Source: Brevibacillus borstelensis (GTDB lineage Bacteria; Bacillota; Bacilli; Brevibacillales; Brevibacillaceae). From it: a stretch of 64,000 nucleotides of DNA. A model generated the notes under the pieces. It saw nothing but the letters and a program-made list of their open reading frames with translations, had not been told where the DNA came from and did not search any database. Shown in pieces: positions 42,374 to 50,229 of the stretch (the stretch's first letter is position 1; each line of letters starts with the position of its first letter). The position numbers and the translations under genes are program-made. The stretch spans positions 124,001 through 188,000 of the forward strand of contig NZ_RHHO01000001.1 in assembly GCF_003710865.1 (NCBI RefSeq), written 5' to 3'.

Positions 42374-43073
42374 AACGGACAGGGACGGGCAAACCATGAA
42401 AATGAGACTGTTATCAATGCTTCTGATCGTGGCCGGAATCGTTGTGCTGAGCTATCCAACACTGGCTGAAGAGTATCAGGACTACCGGCAGCAAAAGCTT
42501 GTCGAGGAATGGCAAAACAGTTTGCAGAATATTTCCAATGGGGAAGAGGCCGCTGGATCAAATCCTGCACCGGCAATTCCTTCCTCAACAGAAGATAGCG
42601 AGACAGCGATAGAAAGTGCCGATGCTGCGACCGAGAAGGAGAACGGGAAAAAGCCGGCACCGGACTTTGGCAGCTATAAGAATATGGAAGGTATTTTGAC
42701 GATTGAAAAGATTGGTCTAATGCTGCCCATTTTGCACGGTGCATCAGATAACAATATGAAAACGACGGTTGCGAGCATCGAAAACACCGGGAGGGCCGGG
42801 GAAGTCGGCAATTATGCCATCGCTGGACACAGAAACTTTACATACGGTCGAAATTTCAATCGATTGGATGAGATGGCTGCAGGAGATAAGATCGAGGTTG
42901 ACAACGGCAAGAGCAAATTTTCCTATACCGTTACAGAGAAATTGTATGTAAAGCCCGAAGAGGTGTGGGTTTTGGAAGGGAACGGAAAAGATAAGGAGAT
43001 TACGCTCATCACCTGCCATCCGATGCACAATCCGACACACCGACTGATTATTAGGGGAAAAATGACAGAGTGA
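42342..43073 (+). CDS. Class D-like sortase
   Basis: 243 residues (225 if ATG 42396 is used; GGAGTGG before 42342 favours the longer form). A membrane segment 'LLSMLLIVAGIVVLSYPTLA' is followed by a ~75-residue Ser/Pro/Glu-rich linker and the sortase barrel. The catalytic residues are His in 'YAIAGHRNFTYG', Cys in 'ITLITCHPMHNPTHR' and Arg in 'HRLIIRG'. It cuts LPXTG-type signals between Thr and Gly and joins the protein to peptidoglycan. The LPKTG adhesin at 44438 is the obvious client. Class assignment is by eye. Confidence 0.85.
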   Translation: MNNGKKGIKPKTDRDGQTMKMRLLSMLLIVAGIVVLSYPTLAEEYQDYRQQKLVEEWQNSLQNISNGEEAAGSNPAPAIPSSTEDSETAIESADAATEKENGKKPAPDFGSYKNMEGILTIEKIGLMLPILHGASDNNMKTTVASIENTGRAGEVGNYAIAGHRNFTYGRNFNRLDEMAAGDKIEVDNGKSKFSYTVTEKLYVKPEEVWVLEGNGKDKEITLITCHPMHNPTHRLIIRGKMTE

Positions 43074-43159
43074 TTGATATTTTTCAAGAAAAGATAGGAT
43101 GAGGCTCCCTTTTCTAGTAAAGTTATGCTATTATTTTTTTAGTATATTTGATTTTAAAA

Positions 43160-43253
43160 CTTTCAAACGATAATGGCAAATCTAATGAAAATTAGAGACG
43201 CAAAGCTATAGGGCCTTCCTTGTGTATGCAAGATGGCAGCCAGCTACCGAAAG
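43160..43253 (+). ncRNA. Cyclic di-GMP-I (GEMM) riboswitch
   Basis: The conserved landmarks occur in order: GGCAAA (43175-43180), a hairpin TCTAAT-GAAA-ATTAGA with GNRA tetraloop (43181-43196), GACGCAAAGC (43197-43206), GGGCCT (43211-43216), and ATGGCAGCCAGCTACCGA (43233-43250), the last matching the family's 'GGUAGC..GGUUACCGA'. The closing stem P1 can form from CTTTC (43160-43164) and GAAAG (43249-43253). That strand abuts the GGGGAG ribosome site of the transglutaminase-like gene, so ligand-stabilised P1 may limit translation. The direction of control is inferred. An ATG at 43233 lies inside the aptamer and is not a start. Confidence 0.85.
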
Positions 43254-43265
43254 GGGAGTTTTTTT

Positions 43266-44069
43266 GTGTTTTTTCGACGACTTTCGATGACAGTGGTAGG
43301 CATGTGTTTGCTGGCGGCTCCAGCGACTGCGTGGGCGAGCTCCGCTCCTTCCTTTATTGATGTAAGCGAGCTCAATAATGGAATCGTCAAAGTTCAACAC
43401 CATCATTCGGCACAGCCAGTCAATGAAAAAGTAAAAATCACGAAAGACAACCAGAACTTCTATTATAGCGTAAAAGACAACAACCGTTTCCCACTACAGC
43501 TAGGAGATGGCAAATATACGATTACACTCCTGCAACACGTTGCGAACAATAAATACCGTTCGATAGAAAGCAAGGAAGTGAACCTGACGGCATCAAGCCC
43601 GCAGGCCGTTTTCCTGCAACCGATCCAGATGATCTACTGGAACGACAAGACGAATGCGACCGCAAAAGCCAGAGAGCTGACCAAGGGCTTGAAGACCGAC
43701 AAGGAAAAGGTACAAGCTATCTACAATTATGTGATCCAAAACGTCCAGTACGATTACGCAAAAGCCAATCAAGTTACGAGTGAATACATCCCTTCGGTAG
43801 ATGCGACATTGACTGCAGGGCAAGGCATCTGTTACGATTACGCATCGCTGTTTGCCGCCATGCTGCGCAGCCAGGGGATTCCTGCCAAGCTGGTGATGGG
43901 ACGGAAAAACGACATCCCGCAATACCATGCCTGGAATGAGATTTACTTGAAAGAGACGAACGAATGGATTACGGTCGATACAACATATGATTCGATTATG
44001 GTAAAGGGAACGAAAAAGCCGGCCATGATCAAGAATAAAAGTGAATATGTCATAGAAAAGCAGTATTAG
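43266..44069 (+). CDS. Secreted transglutaminase-like cysteine protease-fold protein
   Basis: About 267 residues from GTG 43266, eight bases after AAAGGGGAG; the upstream ATG 43233 falls inside the riboswitch. Signal peptide: 'FFRRLSMTVVGMCLLAAPAT' and 'AWASS'. The transglutaminase-like core has Cys in 'LTAGQGICYDYASLFAAMLR', His in 'YHAWNEIYLKETNEWITV' and Asp in 'DTTYD'. Such proteins act outside the cell as crosslinkers, proteases or wall-modifying enzymes. It lies between the sortase and the LPKTG adhesin and is under c-di-GMP control, so it may process or crosslink surface proteins during the switch between motile and attached states. Confidence 0.85.
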   Translation: MFFRRLSMTVVGMCLLAAPATAWASSAPSFIDVSELNNGIVKVQHHHSAQPVNEKVKITKDNQNFYYSVKDNNRFPLQLGDGKYTITLLQHVANNKYRSIESKEVNLTASSPQAVFLQPIQMIYWNDKTNATAKARELTKGLKTDKEKVQAIYNYVIQNVQYDYAKANQVTSEYIPSVDATLTAGQGICYDYASLFAAMLRSQGIPAKLVMGRKNDIPQYHAWNEIYLKETNEWITVDTTYDSIMVKGTKKPAMIKNKSEYVIEKQY

Positions 44070-44090
44070 GACACGATGCAGGAACTGCTC

Positions 44091-44131
44091 AGAAGCCGCT
44101 CCCTCTCATAAAAGAGGCGGGCGGCTTTTCG
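44091..44131 (+). terminator. Terminator after the transglutaminase-like gene
   Basis: Imperfect stem AAGCCGCTCCCTCTC / GAGGCGGGCGGCTT with an ATAAAA loop, then TTCGTTTTC. It ends the riboswitch-controlled transcript. Confidence 0.65.
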
Positions 44132-44437
44132 TTTTCTCCTATTCAGAATAAATTCAGAGTGATCTTTTATAGTGTGTTTTGTGGCTTAACAGCCAAAACC
44201 ATACAAATTTTGATGTAAGTCGCCACCAAGAAAGAACAGCTTTAGACACTTACAAATAAAGAACAATGGAGAGGAGGAAGCAACGAAAAAAACATGCTCT
44301 CAGGATTGTGCAAGGTGTCATATTCTTCTTCCCCGGCGAAAAGGGGACTGGCAGCATTATCAAAACTTCATATGGGTAATCGCTGCTAGAGTCGTACGAC
44401 CTTGCCAATTTAAACATGCGAGGTGAACGTAGTTAAG
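44132..44437 (+). other. Long leader region of the adhesin gene
   Basis: 306 bases without a listed gene. A strong GGAGAGGAGGAAG stretch (~44270-44281) occurs ~155 bases before the adhesin start. The nearest ATG after it (~44293) opens a 31-codon frame to TAG that looks non-natural in composition. A CCCCGGCGAAAAGGGG hairpin lies near 44331-44346. I could not match this region to a known riboswitch. Confidence 0.35.
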
Positions 44438-47400
44438 ATGTGGCAGCGAAAGAAGCTTTTATCTGTTTACTTAGTATTCGCTTTGCTGGTGAATCTCTTC
44501 TTGCCATCCGCGTTTGTCAGTGCCAATGAAGTACCGATGAACGCAGGAATCACCAGTGAAGAAGGTGCCCCAACAAGTGGCGAGGTGTCCGAGCCGGGAA
44601 CGGATCAAGAACCAGGTGCGGAGAATCCAGAGCCAGGTGCGGAGAATCCAGAGCCGGGCACGGAGAATCCGCAGCCGGGCACGGAGAATCCGCAGCCAGG
44701 TACGGAGAATCCGCAGCCAGGTACGGAGAATCCGCAGCCAGGTACGGAGAATCCGCAGCCAGGTACGGAGAATCCAGGAACCGGAACGAATCCGGTGCCA
44801 GACCCGCCACCGCCTCCACCGCCCCCAGCACCACCTGTGGAGCCCGAAAAATCACCAGAGAACATCATAACAAAAGTGGCGATGAAGGATGAGGAAGGTA
44901 ATAACATTACCGAGATTCGTCCTGATCAGGGATCAATGGTAAAGATCATCTTCGACTGGCATCTTCCGGAGGGGCACACCTATAAGGGTGGCGACACTTT
45001 TACCTTCGATCTGCCGGACAAATTTAAGGTAGACCGACTTTTGGATGGACCTCTCACGGGGGACGTAGGGACATTTGAAGTAACACCGGAAGGCACCGTT
45101 ACCTTCACTTTTAGCGAAGATGTGGAGAATGACGAATTCGTCGGTACGTTTGAGGTTTGGCGAACCTTTGACGAAAGCAAATTTTCCGGGGGAACGAAGC
45201 AGCAGATCGAATTTCCGTTCGGAGAAACGATCAACGTTCATTTCAAAGCCAATATCCGGGAAGAAATGGACAAGCAAGGAACAGCCAAGAAAATGAACCC
45301 AAGCGAGATCGACTGGGTTGTCGATTTTAACAAGGGCGAGCAAAAGATTACAGGCGCGACCTTCCAGGATAGCATACCTGCCGGACTTGAACTCGTTTCT
45401 TCTTCTGTCGAGGTATATGAGCTGGAGGTCATGCTGGACGGAAGTGTAAGGCAGGGAAGTGCTGTGACGATACAGCCAACAGTCTCCGGCAATCAGTTCC
45501 AGCTGGTCTTTGGAGATATCGATAAAGCGTATCGCGTCAAGTACAAAACAAATATCCTTGAGGCCAAAAATACGACATACACCAACAATGTGTCGGTTAC
45601 GGGCGGTTCGTACGCAAAGGACGATTCAGCATCCGTCAGTGTGGCATTCAGCGAACCGCTCGCGAAAAAGTCTCTTGATTACAAGTCTTCTACACAAACC
45701 CTCACTTGGTCCATTGAGTACAATTACAATGAGCAAGTGATTGCACCGGGAAGTGCCTGGATTGTCGATACCTTTGAAACTGAGCAGACTCAGGAATTCC
45801 TCAAGGACACACTGAAAGTCTACGAGGTTACCATCGACGAAAACGGTAAGGCGACCCGGGGAAACCAAGTGGCTTCTAATGAATACATCATAGACGATAC
45901 ACTTCCAAACGGCTTTAAACTGGACTTTCCGAACGGCGTTCAGTCTGCCTATGAAATCATTTACGACACAAAAGCGAAGGACCGTGTTCGCAAGAGTGTC
46001 AATGTGACGAACAAGGCAGAGATGTACGATGGCACGACTAAACAGGCAACGAAAGGGATGTACCAGGTCATCTTTTGGAAGGACGCCAAAAACGAGGACA
46101 TCAACTACAGCACCAAGACCATTCTCTGGAAGATGTATCTGAACTATGACAACTATCAAATGGACGAAGTTGTCATCACCGACCACTACAAGGGCCAAGG
46201 GATTGAGCTTGACAAAGATAGCCTGAAAATTTCCGGATTGACAGAGGGGACAGATTACACGATCGAGCCCATCAACAATTATCGCGAAGGGTTTACGATC
46301 AAGTTCAATCATCCGATCAGCACGAAAGTGGACATCGAGTACAAGACAAAGTTTGACCCGAACTACTTCAATGCCCATGACATTACCAACCATGGAAAGC
46401 TGACATGGCTTGAAAACGGAGTGTCATACGAGAGGGAAGATTCGGCAACGGTTTCCTCGGACCGTTACACCAAGAACAACGGGAATAAAACGGGGACGTA
46501 TAACCCTAAAACGAAAACCATCACCTGGATCATCGATGTAAACTACAATCTGCAAGAGATTAACCAGGCGGTGATCAAGGATTTCTATCAGGGAGAGCAA
46601 ACATTTGTCAAGGAATCCCTGAAGGTGAATCGTTTGAACCTCCAGGGTGGAGCCGACCAGGTAGAGGTTAAAGAAGGGCTGCCGAGCAGTGCGTATTCGT
46701 TTGAAGGCGGGCTGAAGAACAGTGAAGGTCACGAAGGCTTTGCACTGACGTTTAAAGATCCCATCGACTCTGCATATCGCATCACGTACCAGACGAGCCT
46801 GAAAGGCCATGAGGTCTTGGCAGAATACATGAACGATGCAACCATGAGCGATGGCGGCGGGCCGGCGTTGTTTGCCCAATCCGCTTCGGTGAAGCCAAAG
46901 CATGGTGGGGAGTATATCCTTAAACAAGGCAAGCAGGGAACAGGGGCAGATGCAGAAAATGCGTTCTGGACCATTTACCTGAATCGAAACCAGTCCTGGA
47001 TCGATGCCGGTGCGAAAGTAACGGACAAGCTGTCTGACAATCAAGTGCTCCTTCCGGAATCCTTCCAGCTCTATCAGACGGTGGTGGATGCCAACGGGGT
47101 AGTGAGCAAAGGCGAACCAGCCGATCCCGCGGACTACGAACTGAAAGTTCTTACGCCAGCGGATGGGGAGCATAGCTTTGAATTGATCTTCAAAAAGCCG
47201 ATTGAGAGCGCCTATATTTTGGAATACAAGTCGTTCATCATCGCGGAAAATGGAGAATACATCAAGAACAGCGCCGCTTTTGCCGGAAGAACGTCCCTGG
47301 CTGACGATGGCAGTGGACAAGGTGGAATCAAAGTCAGCTTGTCAGGAGCTGGCGGAGGGGCGTTCCCTGCTGGGAAAGCATTCATCAAAATCGTGAAAAC

Positions 47401-49201
47401 GGATGCCGCATCAGGTGAATTATTGGCAGGAGCCACATTCGAACTGTATGACAAGACAGGCAAAATGCTGCTTGAAACGCTTGTAACCGATGAACAGGGA
47501 GTAGCAGTAACAAAGAAAAAATACAGCTTTAAAGAGTATGTACTCAAAGAAAAATCGGCCCCATCTGGGTATCTCGTCGATGAAGCGTACGCAAGCGGCA
47601 AATTGATTGCTTTCAAAGAAGACAAAGAAATTTCGGTTACAAACCAAAAAGGCGACTGGAGCTTTAAATTGACGAAAGTCGATTCGGAGGATGGCGAGAA
47701 GAAGCTCGAAGGCGCTGTCTTCAAACTCCAGCGGAAAAACGGCGATAAGTTTGAAGACGTTGCTGACCACACTTCGCTTGTAACTGACGCAAACGGAGAG
47801 CTCTATCTCGCGAAATTGGAGCCTGGAGATTATCAGTTAATCGAAACAAGTGCGCCGAAAGGGTACAAGCTGGATGAAACACCGATTCCTTTCACGATTC
47901 GGCCAAATCAGACTGCCGTGATTCCATGGACGATGAAGAATGTTGCGAATCGCGGTTCAGTAGAACTCGTGAAGGTAGACGAGTTTGACCATAACATTAC
48001 GCTGGCAGGAGCGGTATTTGAGCTCCGCGATGCAGACGGCAAAACGCTGCAGTCGAACCTTTCAACAGATGAAAATGGCAAACTGGTGATACCAGACCTG
48101 AAGGCAGGAAAGTATCAATTTGTCGAAATTACAGCTCCAACTGATTATCTGGTCAGTCAGGAAACATTGGAGTTCGAGATCGTAAATGAAGGCGAAGTCG
48201 TACAGAAAATCTTTACGAACAAGCTGATCCCGGGTTCTGCAACACTGACCAAAGTCGATTCCAATCGACCAGACGTCAAGCTGGAAGGTGCGCAGTTCAG
48301 AGTGTTGGACGAGAACAAGAAGCCGATCCTGAGCGGACTGTCCACGGACAAAATCGGTGAATTGCACGTTCCAGATCTCAGACCTGGCCTTTATTATTTC
48401 GAGGAAACACGAGCACCCAGCGGTTATGTCATCAAAGACAGACTAACTGAATTCGAGATTAAAAAGAATGAGATTACAACCGTAACGATCGGGAACGTCC
48501 GCTACTCTGGCGGAGGCGGCGGTGGAACGCCACCGGTAGACCCACCCAATCCGCCGGTAGACCCGGAGAAACCGGAAAAGCCTGAGAAACCAGGCAAGGA
48601 CAAGCCGGACAGACCGGATCGGGACGAGCCTGAAGAGAAACCAGAAATACCGGGCGTTCCGTCCAAGCCGTCCAAGCCTGGCGAGCCTTCCAAGCCGGAG
48701 GTGCCTGTCACGCCAACTCCGGTAGAACCAACACCGGAAAAACCTGTAGATCCAGCGCCGGTGACACCGGTAGATCCGGTGCCAACTACCCCAAGCCCGA
48801 GCGTGCCTACGAGTCCAACGAAGCCTGTTGAGAAGGTAGACAAGCCTGTCGGTTCGGTGAAAGTGCCAGAAGGCGGAACGCCAACCATCGGCAAACAGCC
48901 TAAGCATGGTACTGTCACAGTCGATCCGAGCGGCAAATGGGTATACACGCCTAACGGCGGTAAAAAACAAAAAGATTCGTTCTCGATTATTGTCAAAGAT
49001 AAAGACGGCAATGAAGAGGAAATGCTGTATGAGGTAGATGGAGATGTTCCGACTGGCGGCATCCATCCGGACAAGGCAGCCAAAAAGGTCCTGCCGAAGA
49101 CTGGAGAAGAGAGCCACCTCCCGCTTCAGTTGGCGGGAGCCGGCCTCATTGTTCTTGGAGCGTGGCTCTACAGAAGAACCCGTTCCATGCGCAACATGTA
49201 A
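44438..49201 (+). CDS. LPXTG-anchored surface adhesin with SpaA/Cna-B-type domains
   Basis: About 1587 residues; ATG 44438 follows GAGGTGA (GTG 44423 lacks a site). Signal peptide 'KKLLSVYLVFALLVNLFLPS'; Pro/Glu/Asn 7-residue repeats (~59-113) and a Pro run; then ~145-970 with several similar Ig-like adhesin units ('ITWIIDVNYNLQEINQAVIK' style, collagen-adhesin type). Four SpaA-type domains start near 980, 1074, 1172 and 1265, each with 'KVD...L.GA.F.L' and a later 'E..AP.GY', the pattern of domains stabilised by Lys-Asn isopeptide bonds. A Pro-rich wall spacer (~1361-1474), one more beta domain, and a sorting signal LPKTG (~1552) with 'LPLQLAGAGLIVLGAWLYRR' close the protein. The nearby sortase is the likely anchoring enzyme. 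Confidence 0.9.
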   Translation: MWQRKKLLSVYLVFALLVNLFLPSAFVSANEVPMNAGITSEEGAPTSGEVSEPGTDQEPGAENPEPGAENPEPGTENPQPGTENPQPGTENPQPGTENPQPGTENPQPGTENPGTGTNPVPDPPPPPPPPAPPVEPEKSPENIITKVAMKDEEGNNITEIRPDQGSMVKIIFDWHLPEGHTYKGGDTFTFDLPDKFKVDRLLDGPLTGDVGTFEVTPEGTVTFTFSEDVENDEFVGTFEVWRTFDESKFSGGTKQQIEFPFGETINVHFKANIREEMDKQGTAKKMNPSEIDWVVDFNKGEQKITGATFQDSIPAGLELVSSSVEVYELEVMLDGSVRQGSAVTIQPTVSGNQFQLVFGDIDKAYRVKYKTNILEAKNTTYTNNVSVTGGSYAKDDSASVSVAFSEPLAKKSLDYKSSTQTLTWSIEYNYNEQVIAPGSAWIVDTFETEQTQEFLKDTLKVYEVTIDENGKATRGNQVASNEYIIDDTLPNGFKLDFPNGVQSAYEIIYDTKAKDRVRKSVNVTNKAEMYDGTTKQATKGMYQVIFWKDAKNEDINYSTKTILWKMYLNYDNYQMDEVVITDHYKGQGIELDKDSLKISGLTEGTDYTIEPINNYREGFTIKFNHPISTKVDIEYKTKFDPNYFNAHDITNHGKLTWLENGVSYEREDSATVSSDRYTKNNGNKTGTYNPKTKTITWIIDVNYNLQEINQAVIKDFYQGEQTFVKESLKVNRLNLQGGADQVEVKEGLPSSAYSFEGGLKNSEGHEGFALTFKDPIDSAYRITYQTSLKGHEVLAEYMNDATMSDGGGPALFAQSASVKPKHGGEYILKQGKQGTGADAENAFWTIYLNRNQSWIDAGAKVTDKLSDNQVLLPESFQLYQTVVDANGVVSKGEPADPADYELKVLTPADGEHSFELIFKKPIESAYILEYKSFIIAENGEYIKNSAAFAGRTSLADDGSGQGGIKVSLSGAGGGAFPAGKAFIKIVKTDAASGELLAGATFELYDKTGKMLLETLVTDEQGVAVTKKKYSFKEYVLKEKSAPSGYLVDEAYASGKLIAFKEDKEISVTNQKGDWSFKLTKVDSEDGEKKLEGAVFKLQRKNGDKFEDVADHTSLVTDANGELYLAKLEPGDYQLIETSAPKGYKLDETPIPFTIRPNQTAVIPWTMKNVANRGSVELVKVDEFDHNITLAGAVFELRDADGKTLQSNLSTDENGKLVIPDLKAGKYQFVEITAPTDYLVSQETLEFEIVNEGEVVQKIFTNKLIPGSATLTKVDSNRPDVKLEGAQFRVLDENKKPILSGLSTDKIGELHVPDLRPGLYYFEETRAPSGYVIKDRLTEFEIKKNEITTVTIGNVRYSGGGGGGTPPVDPPNPPVDPEKPEKPEKPGKDKPDRPDRDEPEEKPEIPGVPSKPSKPGEPSKPEVPVTPTPVEPTPEKPVDPAPVTPVDPVPTTPSPSVPTSPTKPVEKVDKPVGSVKVPEGGTPTIGKQPKHGTVTVDPSGKWVYTPNGGKKQKDSFSIIVKDKDGNEEEMLYEVDGDVPTGGIHPDKAAKKVLPKTGEESHLPLQLAGAGLIVLGAWLYRRTRSMRNM
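44612..44776 (+). repeat. 21-bp tandem repeat in the adhesin
   Basis: Eight direct copies at an exact 21-bp period encode PGAENPE or PGTENPQ units. The last copies are almost identical in DNA, a sign of recent expansion and a likely variable-number site. Confidence 0.9.
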
Positions 49202-49251
49202 CGGAATTACGCACATTCAAACGGACATCAATAAACCATAAGCCTGCTTGG

Positions 49252-49300
49252 GGCTGTCTCGCAAGTAGTTGTACTGCTGGCGGGGCAGCCTCTTTTTATT
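49252..49300 (+). terminator. Terminator after the adhesin gene
   Basis: 11-bp stem GGCTGTCTCGC / GCGGGGCAGCC (two G-T pairs) followed by TCTTTTTATT. Confidence 0.7.
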
Positions 49301-49401
49301 TGCGGGAATGCTACGGCTTGAAGCATATGGATATGGAATCGCGCGGCCAATGCAATAAACAGGGCGACAAAGGAAAACCTATCCTCATGAAGGGGGATGG
49401 A

Positions 49402-49719
49402 ATGATGGATGTAACAGAAAAGCTCTGGGCAGAGCTCGAAGAAGTGATCGATCCGGAAGTAGGTGTGAACATTGTCGATCTGGGCCTGGTATACGACATT
49501 GCGGTCGATGAGGAAAACAATGTGACTGTCACTATGACGTTGACCATTCCCGAATGCCCGCTTCGCGATATGATCGTCAGCAATGTGGAAGCCAAAGCCA
49601 AAAGCATTCCAGGGGTAGGGAACGTTCATGTCAACCTCGTTTTTGAGCCAAGATGGAGTCCGGCCCGAATGAATGACCGTGCGAGGGAAGAGATCAGAAA
49701 TCGAAGGGCCCATGTGTAA
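49402..49719 (+). CDS. DUF59/MIP18-family protein (Fe-S cluster assembly factor)
   Basis: About 105 residues starting 'MMDVTEKLWAELEEVIDPEV' with GAAGGGGG upstream. It shows the family core 'VIDPEVGVNIVDLGLVYDI', 'TMTLTIPECPLRDMIVSNVE' and 'VNLVFEPRWSPARM'. The conserved Cys of the 'TxxxCP' motif is present in 'IPECPL'. Members such as SufT and PaaD help load Fe-S clusters into target enzymes. It is a single gene between two terminators, so its target is not indicated. Longer frames upstream lack a ribosome site. Confidence 0.85.
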   Translation: MMDVTEKLWAELEEVIDPEVGVNIVDLGLVYDIAVDEENNVTVTMTLTIPECPLRDMIVSNVEAKAKSIPGVGNVHVNLVFEPRWSPARMNDRAREEIRNRRAHV

Positions 49720-49762
49720 GCGGCCGGGAAAAGTCTGAACAACAAGCTCCAAACAGCATGAC

Positions 49763-49795
49763 AAAAAGCTCAAGCCTGACATACTTGAGCTTTTT
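49763..49795 (+). terminator. Rho-independent terminator
   Basis: A perfect 12-bp stem AAAAAGCTCAAG / CTTGAGCTTTTT with a 9-base loop. The symmetric A and T runs allow action on both strands. Confidence 0.85.
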
Positions 49796-49962
49796 GCCGC
49801 TTCACCAAAACGGGCGGTCCGATCAGGAGCCAACAGCAGCAGCGGATCAGTGAAACCCTGAAGATTTCTACACGCACCCTTTTTTGCACAGTGATATGCA
49901 AGATTGCTGGCCCGCGGAAGCAGCATAGAAAATAAATCGGGAATTCAAAGGAAAGAATAGAC

Positions 49963-49991
49963 TTGTTCTTTCCCGTAAGTTACTCTATAAC
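49963..49991 (+). promoter_or_regulatory. Promoter of the erm leader transcript
   Basis: TTGTTC (49963-49968), a 17-base spacer, TATAAC (49986-49991). A ~235-base leader precedes the methylase start, as expected for inducible erm genes. Confidence 0.6.
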
Positions 49992-50089
49992 TTGAGTGCG
50001 CCCCGAAAAAACTGCACTCATGTAGAACGATGTTGCTAACCGATAGATGTACATCCTTTATGAATTCCCATTAGGGAGGACCCGATTTT

Positions 50090-50122
50090 ATGTGTTGCAT
50101 CGCATTCATGCGTACAAGGTAA
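50090..50122 (+). CDS. Erm leader peptide, 10 aa
   Basis: ATG 50090 follows GGGAGGA (50074-50080) and encodes MCCIAFMRTR, then TAA. It lies ~108 bases before the methylase start within the same leader. The end R-T-R is an Arg-x-Arg ('+x+') arrangement of the kind known to cause macrolide-dependent ribosome stalling in ermD-type leaders. Hairpins lie before it (TGAGTGC/GCACTCA, 49993-50020) and after it. It is therefore most likely a drug-sensing regulatory peptide rather than a functional product. Confidence 0.65.
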   Translation: MCCIAFMRTR

Positions 50123-50143
50123 TGTAAGGTACAGAACATGTAT

Positions 50144-50176
50144 AACCTGTCCATTTTTTTAGAAATGGTCCAGGTT
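50144..50176 (+). promoter_or_regulatory. Attenuator-like hairpin before erm
   Basis: Stem AACCTG-CCATTT / AAATGG-CAGGTT with a small bulge, followed by TATTTGTG. It begins 21 bases after the leader stop, so a stalled ribosome on the leader could prevent it from forming. It resembles transcription attenuators of ermK type. Confidence 0.6.
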
Positions 50177-50229
50177 TATTTGTGCTGTGCCTTTTTCATT
50201 CCCTACTACGAATGAATGAGGTGCTTTTT

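Noticed and set aside
44612-44776. Regular repeats as a possible CRISPR array
   Set aside because: Units are contiguous 21-mers in a reading frame with no unique spacers.
44550-44907. Several frames across the adhesin repeat that look like Gly/Cys or Arg-rich repeat proteins
   Set aside because: All are shifted or antisense readings of the PGTENPQ repeat DNA.
48443-49216. A 257-codon Arg/Trp-rich minus-strand frame under the adhesin spacer
   Set aside because: It arises from the Pro/Lys-rich low-complexity coding DNA on the plus strand.
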